The notes: generated from the sequence alone by a model not told the origin. Positions 31,041 through 42,940 are shown, counted from the first letter of the stretch. The stretch: DNA of 64,000 nt from Polysphondylium violaceum (GCA_000277445.1 AJWJ01000026.1:26039-90038), one strand, 5' to 3'. Numbers and translations are program-made.

Positions 31041-32387
31041 ATGTGGTCGTTTTTGTCCAGGATAAAGAACACATTGTTTGGTGATACAGATACAGGGAGT
31101 GGGAGTGCAGGGGGAGGCGATGAAGGTGATCCCTCGATACCATTATTTGATGCATCGAGGGGATATATAACGTCGACGTTTCGATCGGATCCCTATCAGA
31201 GTGTTGACAAGGTGCGTGTGATTGTGGTCGGTGATACGGCAGTCGGCAAATCGTCGCTTGTGCATCTCCTCTGTCACGGCGAGGTGCAGGCAGGCTCGCC
31301 TTCGTGGACGCTGGGCTGCAACACCGATGTCAAGATACACGAGTACCACTCTAAAGACTATTTTGTCGAGTTTGTCGATGTGGGCGGTGCTTCGAAATAC
31401 AAGATTGCGCGACCGATCCTCTATCACCAAGTGAATGGCATCATTGTCGTCTATGATCTGACAAACAAGAATTCATTGGCAAATGTAAAGAAATGGATAT
31501 TTGATATCCTCAGCAAGGTATCAGTGTCATCGACGAATTGGGTGCTCAAAGAGACAGAGAATCCCCAGATCCTCGAATTAGAAAACACAAACGAATCCTC
31601 CTCTCTCTCGCCAGTAACCTCACCAACGCCAAACTCTTCAGTACCTTTGATTCAACCTTTTTCATTTTCTCTAAACAATAACAACAACAATAGCAATAGT
31701 AGCAGTAGCAGTAGCACTAGTAATACGATAACACACAGACAAACAGCGCAAAGCTCACCCAACAATCGACCTGTATTCCTCTCCCAAACCTCACATTTTT
31801 TACCTACAAACACCAGCAGTAAAACCCTACCGACGACAAATAAATCTAAATCTAAATCTACACCATCATCATCGTCATCAACAACAACACAACAAACAAC
31901 AACAACAACAACAACAGCAAAAGAAAAAACAAATAATAACAATTCGAATAAACTACCAAATATACCAGTACTTATTCTAGGAAATAAATCTGATCTATTA
32001 TATGATAGTAAATTTATAGAGAATGATAAACTTGGGAAAATTAGTTTAATAGTGGTATGTACTCTCCTCTTACAAACCTATACCTATAATCAATCATCAT
32101 TACCAATATATATAAATAATAACAATATCTATTTATAGAGTGCCAAAGATAAAAAGAGCTTTACACAATCAAGCTATAATGCCAATAGAGTGGATTTGTT
32201 CTTTAATAAAATGATATCAAATCTAATGAGTGGCAAGAAACGTAACTTAACATCGATGACCTTTAATTCACAAATATTCCACTCTAGCAATGCTCCTTCA
32301 CCTCCACCAAGAGTCGCCAGCTCCACTTCATTAACTTCAAATTTAAATCATAATAATAACAATATTAATGATGAGAATCATTTGTAA
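31041..32387 (+). CDS. rabl3: RABL3-like small GTPase with a long low-complexity insert
   Basis: Two exons, 31041-32054 and 32139-32387, join in phase to 420 residues. The GTPase core has P-loop VGDTAVGKSS near residue 63, then LVHLLCHGE, PSWTLGCNTDVKIHEY and a DVGG switch II, all typical of RABL3. The NKSD guanine-specificity motif comes only near residue 315 because a Ser/Thr/Asn-rich insert of about 130 residues separates it from the core. The second exon gives a SAKDKKS motif and the C-terminal helix VDLFFNKMI. There is no prenylation Cys at the end, as in other RABL3 proteins. In animals RABL3 binds RAP1GDS1 and influences small-GTPase prenylation. The extra N-terminal 50 residues are not conserved. 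Confidence 0.85.
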
Positions 32388-32458
32388 TCAATTAAATAAA
32401 TAACATTTGTACATAGATAACTTAAAAAAAGAAAAAAAAGAATAGAGGGAAATATTTA

Positions 32459-35311
32459 TTAATTATTTCCACTACTGTTGTTGTTGTTATTATTATTATT
32501 ATTACTACTACTGCTACTACTACCAACACTACTATTACTACTATTGTTATTACCGTGGTCTGTTAATTCCAATTTTGATAAGATTAGTTTCCTTCGTTCA
32601 GTTAATTTCACCAATTGATATTCTAGTGCTTGTTTTCTAAGTTTTCTTTCAGATTGCACTTGTGCAAACACTTTGCCACGATCAGAGGGTGGTGTTGATT
32701 CTTCAAAATCAGATTCTTTGATTGGTTCATCACAGAGTTGAATCTTTTTCAATATATCTTTTTCAATCTTTATCATTGCATCCAATTGTGGATTGCCAGT
32801 CGACGTAAACGAGGATGATTGTTCATTACTACTACTACCACCACTACTATGACGACTAGTCATTGAGAGGAGAGACGTAGTTGATTTAGATGAAGGTGTA
32901 TCTGAGATGGACGCAAGTTCAGATTGATGTAATGATTGATGTGAATAAAGTTTTTTCAATTGAGTAGGTAGCATTGAAGACATTGGTCTTGTTGTTGTTG
33001 CTGCTGTTGCTGTTGCTCTTGGTGATGTCAATGGTGATGCTAAAGGGGATGCTAAGGGGGATGCTAAAGGTGATGATAGTGGTGATTTCACTGGTGTTTC
33101 AATTTGTTGTTGATTACTATTATTACCATCTATTTTATTTATATCATCATCTTTGGAAACTGATCTACTTATTGTCTGCTCTTTATTACCATTCTCTTGT
33201 TGTTGTTCATTATTACAAATTTCAGAAGGAATATTATTATTACTATTACTATTACTTGAATCATCTTTAATATCTACATTATTTACATTATCTGTACATT
33301 CTTTAAAAGAATTTAATGAATGTGAAGGTGATAAATCAACTTGGCAAGGTGTATTATCTATTGTTGTGGTTGTGGTTGTGGTCGATGATAAAGTGTTTTC
33401 TGGTGTTGATGATGGTATTGGTAAAGTAGTGGAAGAGCAAGAGTGGGGCAAAGTGGGCGGTGTGGATGTAGGTGTAGTTTTCTTTTGTTTTGTAGATTGA
33501 TTTAGTAAGTTTTGGTAAAGATGTTGGTGAGACGAAGGTAGATTAGAGTAACATATAATAGCGCCTTCCAAAATACTATTGGGGGTCGACAGAAAAGGGA
33601 ATGTATACCAACAACTATCCTGAATGTTAAAGTAGTAGTTGAAGTTATATCCAAACAAAAACATCTTTGTGCCATAGTCAAACAACAGTTTAAATGGCTT
33701 GTCTTTGCTCTGCTCCACATCTATGTCAGGGAACGGGAGGATGGCGATCGTTTTAGACTTTGTGCAAAAACGCTTAAACGACGTCATTGTGAGAATATAG
33801 ATATGGTTGTTTTTTCTATCGTTTCTCACGGCCAGCACCTTGACGTCTGATGGTGGCAAACTGAGGATGGGGCCACTGAGGCCGGCACGATAGCCCAGTT
33901 TGCGGATAGAGATGTCGTGGAGATAGATGTTGAGGTTGGGTGTGGTGTTGTGTTCATTCTCTCCGTCGAGTGCCTCTTCGCCACCTAACAGGTAGATATA
34001 CTTTACGCCGTCAAACACGGCATGCAGATTACTGAGCAAAAAGGAAAAGCTGTCGTGGGTTTTGATAAACTGGTTCGAGAGGATATCGTAGATATAGATA
34101 TCCTTTTGTTTCTCATCTTTGGTCATCTGAGTGATGCCGCCAAATATGTATATATACTTTGATCCATCATACACGGGTGTTGAAGTGGAATCGATGCTGT
34201 CGGGCAACGAACACAGATTCTCCCAATTGTTTTGCGCAAATGTATATTTATATAGATATCTCGATGCCAATGACCCATCCGATCCACCAAATGAATACAG
34301 ATACTTGTTGGCAACCTGTACCCAATTTCCAGATTTATTACCAATGTCTCCAAATTGAATCATTCTCCATTTCATATCTGTGATACTCAACATCTCCATT
34401 GATCTATTTTTAATTTCTTTTTGTTGTTTTTGTTGTTGTTGTTGCATTTGTTGTTGTTTGTTTGCTTTTACTATCTCTTTGTTAATACTAATATTACTAT
34501 TACTATCATCTTCATACTCTTCAGTATCATCTTCAACTTGTTGTTCTTGTTGACCCGTACTACTATTATTATTACTATTATTACTATTATTATTATTATT
34601 ACTATTATTACTATCATCATCTAAAGAAGAGATAATATAAATAAAGAAACCACTCTTGGAGAGTGATTTTATTCTTTGGATGGAACCATGGTTCTCAATG
34701 GCACTGTTAAGACCTGTGAACTGAGGTTGGAGGACTGACAATAGTTCTTGGTCAATGATGTGTCTGTTCTTGAGGTAATTCTTCATTGAATAGTGTTTTT
34801 CACACAGTTCTACGAGATAATCGTTGTATAGGTCGTTCATATCCAATTGATTGATATCGACCATTGTGTCTTTATCGTCTGTAATGAGGGGATCAAGAAT
34901 CTTTAGTTTATCCTGAATGGCCGTCTTGGTCTTGACCATCTCGTCCTCCAATTGTGCGCGTAACGCCGTCTCTCTGTTTTGTAGCTGCACTCTAATGTCT
35001 TTGAAATGCGAGGTGATTGATGCTTTGCACGACTCGTAGCTCTCGAGCAGATTGTTGATCTCTTCTTGAAGCGAATTAACCTTTTTGCAAACCTGATCCT
35101 GACTAGGCAACTTTGTCATCAGATCAATGTATGAATCCACGACCGACGAAAACGACTCTGGTGTGCTGATGTCATGATGACTGTGTCCCGCGTGCGACGT
35201 GCTCGTGATACATACTCTACACACTAAACAATCACAATCATTACAATAGGAACAATACTTTTGCTCCACATGGTAACGACATGATTTCTGTCTGAGATAA
35301 ATCATGACCAT
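32459..35311 (-). CDS. B-box zinc finger, coiled-coil and kelch-repeat protein
   Basis: One exon, 950 residues. Residues 10-48 form a B-box zinc-binding site (C-x2-H, C-x2-C, C-x2-C, then H-x2-H pattern in CSYCNDCDCLVCRVC and HAGHSHH). A coiled coil follows at about 70-180. After an Asn/Gln spacer, residues 325-600 hold kelch-type repeats (YLYSFGGSD, YIYIFGGI, YIYLLGGEE), probably a propeller. The C-terminal third is low complexity, with a repeated SPLASPLASPL block, and ends in a Glu/Lys helix and a Ser/Asn tail. There is no RING domain, so it is TRIM-like without ligase activity. Dictyostelids have many B-box/kelch or FNIP proteins of unknown role. Confidence 0.82.
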   Translation of the reverse strand: MVMIYLRQKSCRYHVEQKYCSYCNDCDCLVCRVCITSTSHAGHSHHDISTPESFSSVVDSYIDLMTKLPSQDQVCKKVNSLQEEINNLLESYESCKASITSHFKDIRVQLQNRETALRAQLEDEMVKTKTAIQDKLKILDPLITDDKDTMVDINQLDMNDLYNDYLVELCEKHYSMKNYLKNRHIIDQELLSVLQPQFTGLNSAIENHGSIQRIKSLSKSGFFIYIISSLDDDSNNSNNNNNSNNSNNNSSTGQQEQQVEDDTEEYEDDSNSNISINKEIVKANKQQQMQQQQQKQQKEIKNRSMEMLSITDMKWRMIQFGDIGNKSGNWVQVANKYLYSFGGSDGSLASRYLYKYTFAQNNWENLCSLPDSIDSTSTPVYDGSKYIYIFGGITQMTKDEKQKDIYIYDILSNQFIKTHDSFSFLLSNLHAVFDGVKYIYLLGGEEALDGENEHNTTPNLNIYLHDISIRKLGYRAGLSGPILSLPPSDVKVLAVRNDRKNNHIYILTMTSFKRFCTKSKTIAILPFPDIDVEQSKDKPFKLLFDYGTKMFLFGYNFNYYFNIQDSCWYTFPFLSTPNSILEGAIICYSNLPSSHQHLYQNLLNQSTKQKKTTPTSTPPTLPHSCSSTTLPIPSSTPENTLSSTTTTTTTIDNTPCQVDLSPSHSLNSFKECTDNVNNVDIKDDSSNSNSNNNIPSEICNNEQQQENGNKEQTISRSVSKDDDINKIDGNNSNQQQIETPVKSPLSSPLASPLASPLASPLTSPRATATAATTTRPMSSMLPTQLKKLYSHQSLHQSELASISDTPSSKSTTSLLSMTSRHSSGGSSSNEQSSSFTSTGNPQLDAMIKIEKDILKKIQLCDEPIKESDFEESTPPSDRGKVFAQVQSERKLRKQALEYQLVKLTERRKLILSKLELTDHGNNNSSNSSVGSSSSSSNNNNNNNNNSSGNN

Positions 35312-36194
35312 CTTGTATCATGTGTATGGCTGTGTATTTGTCTGTATACGTATAAATGCGTGTGTGTGTGCGTGTATCTGTCGTGTTGTGTGTGTGAATG
35401 CGCGTGTGTATGTCAAAAGATACTTGATTGGGATATTTGGGGGGAAAAAAAAAAGGAAAAAAAGATATTTTTTGTATTGTTTGTATTATTGCAAAAGGGA
35501 AATAAAAATTTTGTCTAATACGAGATCTGACCAAACAGATATGAGTTTGCTGAAAAGAATAAAGGGGTAAAGGTGGGCTTGAAAAAATCTTACAGAAAAA
35601 GAAAAAAAAAATAAAAAAAATAAGACACAAATTCCTTGAAAATATCTCAAAAAATTTTCTATTTTTTTTATTGTATTGTTCTTTGTGAAAAGAGAAAAAA
35701 CTTAAAAAAACGAGAGAGACAATGCTGTTTTCTGACCTCCCAATCCAATTATAGACCAGTCTACCAACAATAAGAATTTTTTTCTGAAATCTCATAATGA
35801 TCACTCATATGATTAATAGCTTACAGGTGTATTTAATAACCCATCATAAATCTTATTCCAATGATGGAAAATTCTTTTTGATGGCTTTGTTATATCTAAA
35901 AAGTCTTTGTTTCGGTTAAATTCAAAAATATCCAGAAAGGAAGGGCACCTTTGAAGTGCTAGCATACTTCAAAATATTTTAAGTGAGGGATTCAGTTCTG
36001 ATGATAGTCTTATGAAACAAGAAGGAGAAAATATACTTTTGACCTGTACACTTGGATGAGTTTTCTATTAAATGGAATGGTATCTCTACATGCAATAGGA
36101 TTAGAGTCAACAACACTGAAAAAATGGTTTCAAATAATTAGAATGAGAAATGAATACTCTGATTATATTATTATTATTTGATGATTTTATTAAA
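35312..36194. other. Intergenic, no gene seen
   Basis: About 880 bases. The first 100 bases downstream of the B-box start codon are GT/TG-rich (TGTGTGTGTGCGTGTATC type). The rest is AT-rich with A-runs near 35450 and 35600. Reading frames here are short and have no family features. It should hold the B-box gene promoter and the 3' flank of the TMEM135-like gene. Confidence 0.4.
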
Positions 36195-37042
36195 TTAAGC
36201 TTTTCCAATAAAGAATTTCAAAAGACCGTTCATGTTGCTTCTTAAACTCTCTGGTTCACATTGATAGAAATACATCAAAATAGAGCTAGCAATCATAAAA
36301 ACTAAAACCTCTCCATGTTTAATAAAAAATGCCATGTTTCTTGCAGCCATCATCTTCCATACAACTTCTAATGACTAGATTGAGTATGAAAGGAAACGTT
36401 AGGTTTGCTATCATCATGATTATTCATATTAACTACTTACTTGGTTAAGACAATATAAAGCTAATTCAGATCTTCTATTCTTTCTCCTATAGATTTAATA
36501 AAAGTGTATTAGCATTCTCAATTCTGTCTGTCTGTCTGTCTATTTATCTTTTAACCAACTACTACATACTCTATTAAAATTGAAGTTAAACCTGCTAACA
36601 AACCACCCAAAGCAGCTGTAAATTTAAAATCACCACCAAATATTCTTCTTAATAAACAAATTGAACCAGAAAATACACCTGCATAAGTACCTAAAAATAC
36701 AGATGATCTAAGAATCTCTGGTAATGTTTTTGTAGCAAGGAAATGAATTCTTGTTTAAATAAAAACAATATTGTTAATATACGGTGATGATTTCATTAAA
36801 CACATATACAAAAGATCTATGTATATGATATCTATATAAAGAACCACAACAACAATAACAATAAACACTTACCCTTTTCTTTTAAATATAAGAGCAGGGA
36901 TTAAAAATAATGGCGCATATAATTTAAATCCAGCTAAAAACACTGCATACCAAATTTGTGATGCACTAGACACACAAGAGTTGGCCCATGGATGAAAACC
37001 TGCGCATGATTCCAAATGTCTTGACTTTGATAATACTGACAT
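36195..37042 (-). CDS. TMEM135-family membrane protein (short)
   Basis: Four exons on the minus strand, 37042-36873, 36749-36570, 36485-36440 and 36374-36195, all join in frame to 191 residues. The N-terminal CAGFHPWANSC segment is the Cys-rich signature of TMEM135. It is followed by a LKLYAPLFLIPALI helix, a Tim17-like glycine-rich helix pair (FGGDFKFTAALGGLLAGL) and the ARNMAFFIKHGEVLVFMIAS block, which lines up with the end of TMEM135. Human TMEM135 (about 450 residues) is linked to peroxisomes and mitochondria. This protein is roughly half that length and retains the N-terminal Cys-rich and one repeat unit. Location is inferred from the family. Confidence 0.75.
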
Positions 37043-37658
37043 GATGATTATATTATATTGTTTGTATGTATATGTTGTTTGTTGTTATTTACAGTGTGAT
37101 GAAAGAGTTGTATTGTTTACTATTCAAAGATTGATCAAGATCTATCAATAGTTATATATATATCTAGGGTTTTTGTCGGAGAATAATAAATATATTTAGA
37201 TATATAAAGTTGAATAATAATAATGATGATAATAATAACGATAAAAAGCTATTATTGTGTGCTATGTATCAGTTTCTACTCTTATAAAAATTTGTAATAC
37301 AGTTAGTATTTTCGAGAAATAATAAAATGGTGTGAATGGTGTGTGAATGTTTACATACGAAAAGGTGGTGAGGTGGGTGGTGTGAAAAAATAGAAAAAAA
37401 AAAAACAATTAATTGTATAATGTTTGCATATATGATATTTACTCTTTCGCGTGAATCGTTTGGGTAGTTTGTTAGCAAAAAACAAAAAAAATTCAAAAAA
37501 AAAAAAAAAAGAATAAAAATTTCTAAATTTCTGATGCACGAATAAAACAAAAAAGATATTTATAGATATCCATTCACTATGATCATTCTTTTCTATGTCA
37601 TAAATGTACATCAACTAGTAATATTTCATTTGTATATTATATATGTTTATTGATTTGT
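37043..37658. other. Intergenic, no gene seen
   Basis: A 616-base AT-rich spacer with A-runs near 37391-37401 and 37494-37510, and (AAT)n near 37215. Short reading frames here are composed of poly-Phe/poly-Lys from the homopolymers and are not credible genes. Confidence 0.4.
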
Positions 37659-38388
37659 TTATTTATTGAAAAAAGTATTTCTTGGGTTATATGAAGCAAT
37701 CATAATGAATGCGATAAATGGTGATACAATAAAAGCTAAAATAGCAGTGAAAAATGCTTTGTAAAGACAATATCCCCATTTAATCATAATACCCTCGCTT
37801 CCGACTGCCAAGTAGGTGGTGATCAATGTGAATGGGGCAAAAATTAAAACACCAAATGCTCCAAAGAATACTGCTCTCTTTAATACTGTTTTCCAAAAAA
37901 TACCTATAGGAGTAGTGAGAATGAGAGAGTGAGTTAGAATATGATTTAATATTATTATGAATTGACAATTAATACATACCAAGTGGAATCCAAGTTAACC
38001 ATGGATGATTTAACCAACGTTCGTCGACTGGTTGGACCATCTTTCCTTTTCTTAGATCAAAGGTAATCAAAACACTGCCCAACACAGTAGAGATAAAGCA
38101 TAAAACAAAACAAGTGACTATAATATCTGTAAATATACATTGTGTGAATTTACCAGCAAAGGTAATCATCTCTCCCGGAGTTTTGGGATACATGGCCCAT
38201 GTGAGGAAAAGATTTAAAAGAAAATTAATAATGGCTGGAACAACGCCTTGACCAACGAGTAAATATAACCATTGTCTCTGTGTAAAAGGTATTCTATGTG
38301 TTGCCCAACCATACTTTGATTTTGGATAATCCATTTCAAAGTCTTCCTCTAGTTCAAAATGAACTGTTTCGTCTTGTGATAAAATCAT
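37659..38388 (-). CDS. Four-helix membrane protein of unknown family
   Basis: Exons 38388-37980 and 37903-37659 join in frame to 217 residues. The first 40 residues are acidic and soluble. Four hydrophobic segments follow: WLYLLVGQGVVPAIINFLL, TDIIVTCFVLCFISTVLGS, FFGAFGVLIFAPFTLITTY and FTAILAFIVSPFIAFIMIA. The Pro residues within helices and the paired layout hint at two repeats of two helices. No transporter or enzyme signature is recognised. It is most likely an endomembrane or plasma-membrane protein. Confidence 0.7.
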
Positions 38389-39186
38389 TTTATATTATTA
38401 TTGGTTATTTGCTATTTGTTATTGGTAAGCTTTCGATTTGTTATTTATTATTATTATTATTATTTTACACTATTATATATCTATCTGTTGAATATATAAT
38501 ATTATTTAAATAGAGTATGTGTATTAAATATATCTAGTTGATGGGTGGAGTGGAGGATATTGATTGATCGATAGTAGTGCTATTTTTAGCTAGCTGGGTA
38601 TAATTTGCATATATATTATTAAACAGCTGTTTTATCTAATCCTATAACCTTCTGCTCTTTTTTATCTGTATATGTATATGTATATGTGGTATTGTGGTAT
38701 TGTGGTGTTGTGGTGGTGAGTGAGTGTGTTGTCTATTTTAAAACTGAATGATGTGGTGAGAGTGGTATTGGTAATACTGAATATTTAAATTTCTATATAT
38801 ATTGTACTATTGGGGAAATACTGATATTTGAATAAGGAAATCGAGTAATTCGTGATGAATGAAAAATAAATAAACTAATTATACAATTTTCCTCGAGATA
38901 GGGGGTGGGGGTGGTGGTTGGTGTTTATATTGAACAAACAAAAAAAATAATTTGAAAAAAAAAAAATAGAAAAAAAAAAAAATACAACGCAACATAAAAC
39001 AATTCCCACACATGCAAGGTTATAACGTTGATTTTTTCATTTTTCATTTTTCAGGAATTAGAATTCAGACATTTGATCCAAAATTCAGACATGGCACTAA
39101 AGAGTGAGAGTTAGTGTTATATGCATAATACACATTCCCAGGAAAACAGAAATAAATTAGTGTACAATATCTGTTTATTCCTATGA
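38389..39186. other. Intergenic, GT-rich and A-rich stretches
   Basis: About 800 bases without a gene. It contains a TTGTGG/TATTGTGG-rich run at 38685-38735, a second G-rich patch at 38897-38922, A-runs at 38955-38983, and a direct repeat AATTCAGACAT at 39062 and 39082. GT-rich elements of this kind are found in dictyostelid developmental promoters, so it may regulate the four-helix protein gene. Confidence 0.4.
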
Positions 39187-40635
39187 CTAGTATAGTTGAT
39201 GTTTTGTTTTTGGTTTTGCAAAATAGCCACTTGTCGGTATAAGTTGGATTGAGTTTCGGAATGGATAGATCAGGTTGGTATAGGGAGTGTAGTAGAGTGA
39301 TTTGAGGTTTATGGGGAGAATGGATTGGGAGATGGGGTTCCTGTCGGTGGATCTAAATTCGATTTGTTGGATCGAGTCGGGGAGCTGGTTGGGCAGGATG
39401 GGTGAGAAAAAGTCGCAGTCGATAATAAGGGTTTCTACACTGTCGGGAATGAGGCCTTTGACAGAGGCTTTGTAGTACCCGACCAAACACAAATCTGTGA
39501 TGCTATCTGGGAAAAAGTTGGCAGGTAGAGTATAGTCGTCTGTGAGGTGGTAAGTTAGTTTTGTTATACTTGATGGGAGAAAGGGGGCAATGAGACATCC
39601 AGAGGGCTCATAGATGCAGTCAATGTGAAGGATAGTGACCGAGTCGGGTATTAGGTATCGCGAGATATTGAGAAGGATGCAGGCGATCTCCACGTTTTCG
39701 GAAAAGTCTGGGATAAAGCCCGGAGTCAAAATCTCGGGGTAAGTTTTGTTGTTTAATTTCAAGACTTTCAGGGAGTCGGGTAGGCAACCCGGTGAAAATG
39801 ATACCAAATGTTCGTCACAATCTATTTCTGTGAGGGAGGTTGGGAGAGTGTCTTCCCCTATCCTGCTGACACAAGAAGAGGTGAATACAAGTTTCTTTAG
39901 TTGGGTTGCTTTGGAAAAATGACTTTTAGTAAAATCACCATTGAGATCATGGATATATAGTGTTTCTAGAGATGCTGGAAACTGTGTCTCGGGACACAAA
40001 GTTCCCGAGACCCACAATTCTCTGATAGAATCGGGAAAAAGACCACCTGCCAGTCGCTGATGTTCATTTTGACTCATTTTCAACGACGTCAACGACTGGG
40101 GCAAAGAGTCCGCGCTCAGAGAGCACCTGTATGAGTCCCCAAAATGCAGGGTGCGCAGGTTCTCCGGCAAGGCCACGACTGGTTGCTGGAATGCGTCTCC
40201 AAACACCAGTGTCTCGAGACTGCATGGCAGTGTCAGCGAGTACAGCTGCCCATGGTACATGTCAAAGTACACGTGGGCGAGGTTATCTGTCTCTGAAAAG
40301 TACCGATCATCGATCGGTATGCTGCCATAGAACGACATGGCAGTGACAATGGCGTTGCTCCTGAGCGATAAATACTGCTCAACGCTCTCATTCTGTATGT
40401 ACACTTTCACCGTTATATTGTACTTGAATGGATCCAAGTGACCATAGTATTTATAGTTTTTCAACAGATTGGTGAGACGAAATACCAATAGTTTGTTTTG
40501 GAGTATATAGTTCCCGATCAAGTTTAATCGAATATAGTTGTTTCTCCAAACGTTCCAAAATGCCCCATCTACATCTCTCTTGGTCGTTTGTGGTGCTGAC
40601 GTATGTATAATGCCAAGTTGAGCATTAGATGTCAT
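39187..40635 (-). CDS. FNIP/leucine-rich repeat protein
   Basis: One exon, 482 residues. The N-terminal 100 residues (FWNVWRNNYIRLNLIGNYIL) match the leader seen in dictyostelid FNIP-repeat proteins. From about residue 150 comes a series of roughly 21-residue repeats with the pattern LP-x-S/N-L-x-x-L-x-F-G (SLETLVFGDAFQQPVVALP, ENLRTLHFGD, PDSIRELWVSG, PDSVETLIID). The repeats form a solenoid and are specific to Dictyostelia and a few viruses. Partners are unknown. The repeats here are degenerate, and several lack the FN(Q)P core. Confidence 0.8.
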   Translation of the reverse strand: MTSNAQLGIIHTSAPQTTKRDVDGAFWNVWRNNYIRLNLIGNYILQNKLLVFRLTNLLKNYKYYGHLDPFKYNITVKVYIQNESVEQYLSLRSNAIVTAMSFYGSIPIDDRYFSETDNLAHVYFDMYHGQLYSLTLPCSLETLVFGDAFQQPVVALPENLRTLHFGDSYRCSLSADSLPQSLTSLKMSQNEHQRLAGGLFPDSIRELWVSGTLCPETQFPASLETLYIHDLNGDFTKSHFSKATQLKKLVFTSSCVSRIGEDTLPTSLTEIDCDEHLVSFSPGCLPDSLKVLKLNNKTYPEILTPGFIPDFSENVEIACILLNISRYLIPDSVTILHIDCIYEPSGCLIAPFLPSSITKLTYHLTDDYTLPANFFPDSITDLCLVGYYKASVKGLIPDSVETLIIDCDFFSPILPNQLPDSIQQIEFRSTDRNPISQSILPINLKSLYYTPYTNLIYPFRNSIQLIPTSGYFAKPKTKHQLY

Positions 40636-40899
40636 TGTATATAGTCCACTTTTGCCGCTTTTATTAAAAATTTGCTAAGAGTGGGGGAAATAAACAAAAC
40701 GGTAACCAATTTAGTTAATTTTATCTGTTTGTGTGCCTACATGTAATTTTCTCAAAATGTAACAAATTTTTTTTTATTTTTTTTTTATTTTTTTCAGTTC
40801 CCAAGTGTGATACTGTGCAGATTTTGATTAAGTTTTTTTTTTTTTTTATTAAGAGAAGAAACACATACATCACATTTGTGTTTATCACATATATAAATA

Positions 40900-42876
40900 A
40901 TGTCAGAAACATCATCACCAACATTAGAATCAAAAAATAAAAAAGATAAAGGTCATCCAGAATGGCACAGACCAAGTGGTGTAGAGACCCCATTGATGGT
41001 CATGAATAGTTTGACAAGCACCAAAACACCTTTTGTCACCAAAGATGGCAAGAGTATCACTTGGTATGCTTGTGGTCCAACTGTTTATGATGCATCTCAT
41101 ATGGGTCATGCTAGAACCTATGTCAGTTTTGATATCATTAGACGTATCATGAAAGACTATTTAGGTTACAACATCAAGTTTGTCATGAACATCACTGATA
41201 TCGATGATAAAATCATCATCAGAGCCAGAGAACAAGGTATCTCTCACTCTGATCTCTCAAAGAAATGGGAAGCCGCTTTCTTTGAAGATATGAAATGTTT
41301 AAATGTAAGTATTAATAGTAGTAGTGTAGTAGGGGTAGTAATATACATACTAACAACACAAAATAACATATCTAGGTATTACCACCTGATGCTTTAACTA
41401 GAGTAACAGAATATGTACCACAAATTGTTAAATATGTTGAAAAGATTATTGAAAATGGTTATGCGTATGAATCAAAGGGATCAGTTTATTTTGATACAGT
41501 TGCCTACTCTAAAGTACACGACTATGGTAAATTGGAACCAAAATCTGTTGGTAATGAAAAATTAACATCTGAAGGTGAGGGATCACTCTCTACTGGCACT
41601 GAAAAACGTAATGCATGCGATTTTGCTCTTTGGAAGAAATCCAAGGAAGGCGAGCCAGTTTGGCAATCACCATGGGGTGAGGGTAGACCAGGATGGCACA
41701 TTGAATGTTCTGCTATGGCATCTGATATCCTTGGCAGCAACATCGACATTCATTCCGGTGGTGAAGATCTCAAGTTTCCCCATCACGACAATGAATTGGC
41801 CCAATCTGAAGCACACTATGGCTGCAACCAATGGATCAACTATTTCATTCACTCTGGTCACTTATTGATCGATGGTCTTAAAATGTCTAAATCTCTTAAA
41901 AACTTTATCACCATTCAACAAGCCCTCGAGAAATACACTCCTCGTCAAATGAGAATGTTTTTCCTCCTCCATCGTTACGATAAGCCCATGAACTACAGTC
42001 CAGAGTCTATGACCTATGCCATCGACATTGAAAAGACATTCTCTGAATTTTTCCACATTGTCAAACAAAACAACAGAGAATTCCCACAAAACCTCCCACA
42101 ATTTTGGGAAGACTCTGAAAAGGCCCTCTACCAAGATCTCCAATCCGTCAAGAAACAAGTGTTTGATTTACTCATGGACAACTTTAACACTCCAGACGTA
42201 ATCACCCTCTTGACCGATTTGGTAAAGAAAACCAATACCTACTTTAACCAATGCAAAGAAACCGCCAAGAACCCAAGACTCTCTTTGAGCATTTCGGTCG
42301 CCGACTATATCACCCACATTCTCAATGTATTTGGTTTGATTGAATCTGCCCAAATTGGTTTCAGCTCGGGCTCTGGCAACATTGAAGAGGCCCTCACCCC
42401 AATCCTCGACGCCCTCACCAACTTTAGATCTCAAGTCCGTCAAATGGCCATTGCCAAAGAAACTGGAAACATTCTCAATGTCTGTGACTCTCTTCGTGAC
42501 GAAATCCTTCCTTTACTCGGTATCAAAATCGACGACAAAGGTGCCACTGGTTCCGTGTGGAAATTTGAAGACAAGGAAGTCTTGAAAAAGGAAATGGAGC
42601 AAAAAAAAGAAATTGAAAAAAAGAAAAAAGGCTGAAAAGGAAGAGAGAGCCAGAAAGGAAAAGGAAAAGTTGGAAAAGGCTAAAATCCCTCCCTCTGAAC
42701 TCTTTAAGAATGAGACCGACAAATACTCTCTCTTTGATGAAAGAGGTGTCCCAACTCATGACAAAGAAGGCAAAGAAATTACTAAATCCCAATTAAAGAA
42801 ATTAGTATCTGCCTATGACGCTCAAGCCAAAGCTCATAAACAATATTTAGATTCACTTGTTGTTAAACAAGAATAA
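40900..42876 (+). CDS. cysS: Cytosolic cysteinyl-tRNA synthetase, frame broken near the C-terminus
   Basis: Exon 1 40900-41304 and exon 2 from 41376, joined in phase. Class I synthetase motifs are clear: the HIGH-like site in [13 protein letters not shown], zinc-ligand-like regions ([29 protein letters not shown]) and KMSKSLKNF (KMSKS loop). The charging reaction is Cys + ATP + tRNA(Cys). The frame ends at a stop at 42633-42635, but the conserved eukaryotic C-terminal tail ([19 protein letters not shown] and onward) continues without break in the +1 frame to 42876. The switch falls in the A-runs at 42601-42629 (8, 7 and 6 A). Either one base too many is present in the assembly, or the tail is lost. 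The catalytic and anticodon-binding parts are unaffected. Confidence 0.88.
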
Positions 42877-42940
42877 ACAAATAATAATAAAAGAAAGATA
42901 TTTTAAAATTGGTATACAATGTTGTTGTTTATTATTGTTC

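Noticed and set aside
35241-35804. 187-residue minus-strand frame upstream of the B-box gene
   Set aside because: Composed of poly-Phe, poly-Lys and His/Thr repeats produced by T/A runs and a GT repeat; overlaps the promoter and start of the B-box gene.
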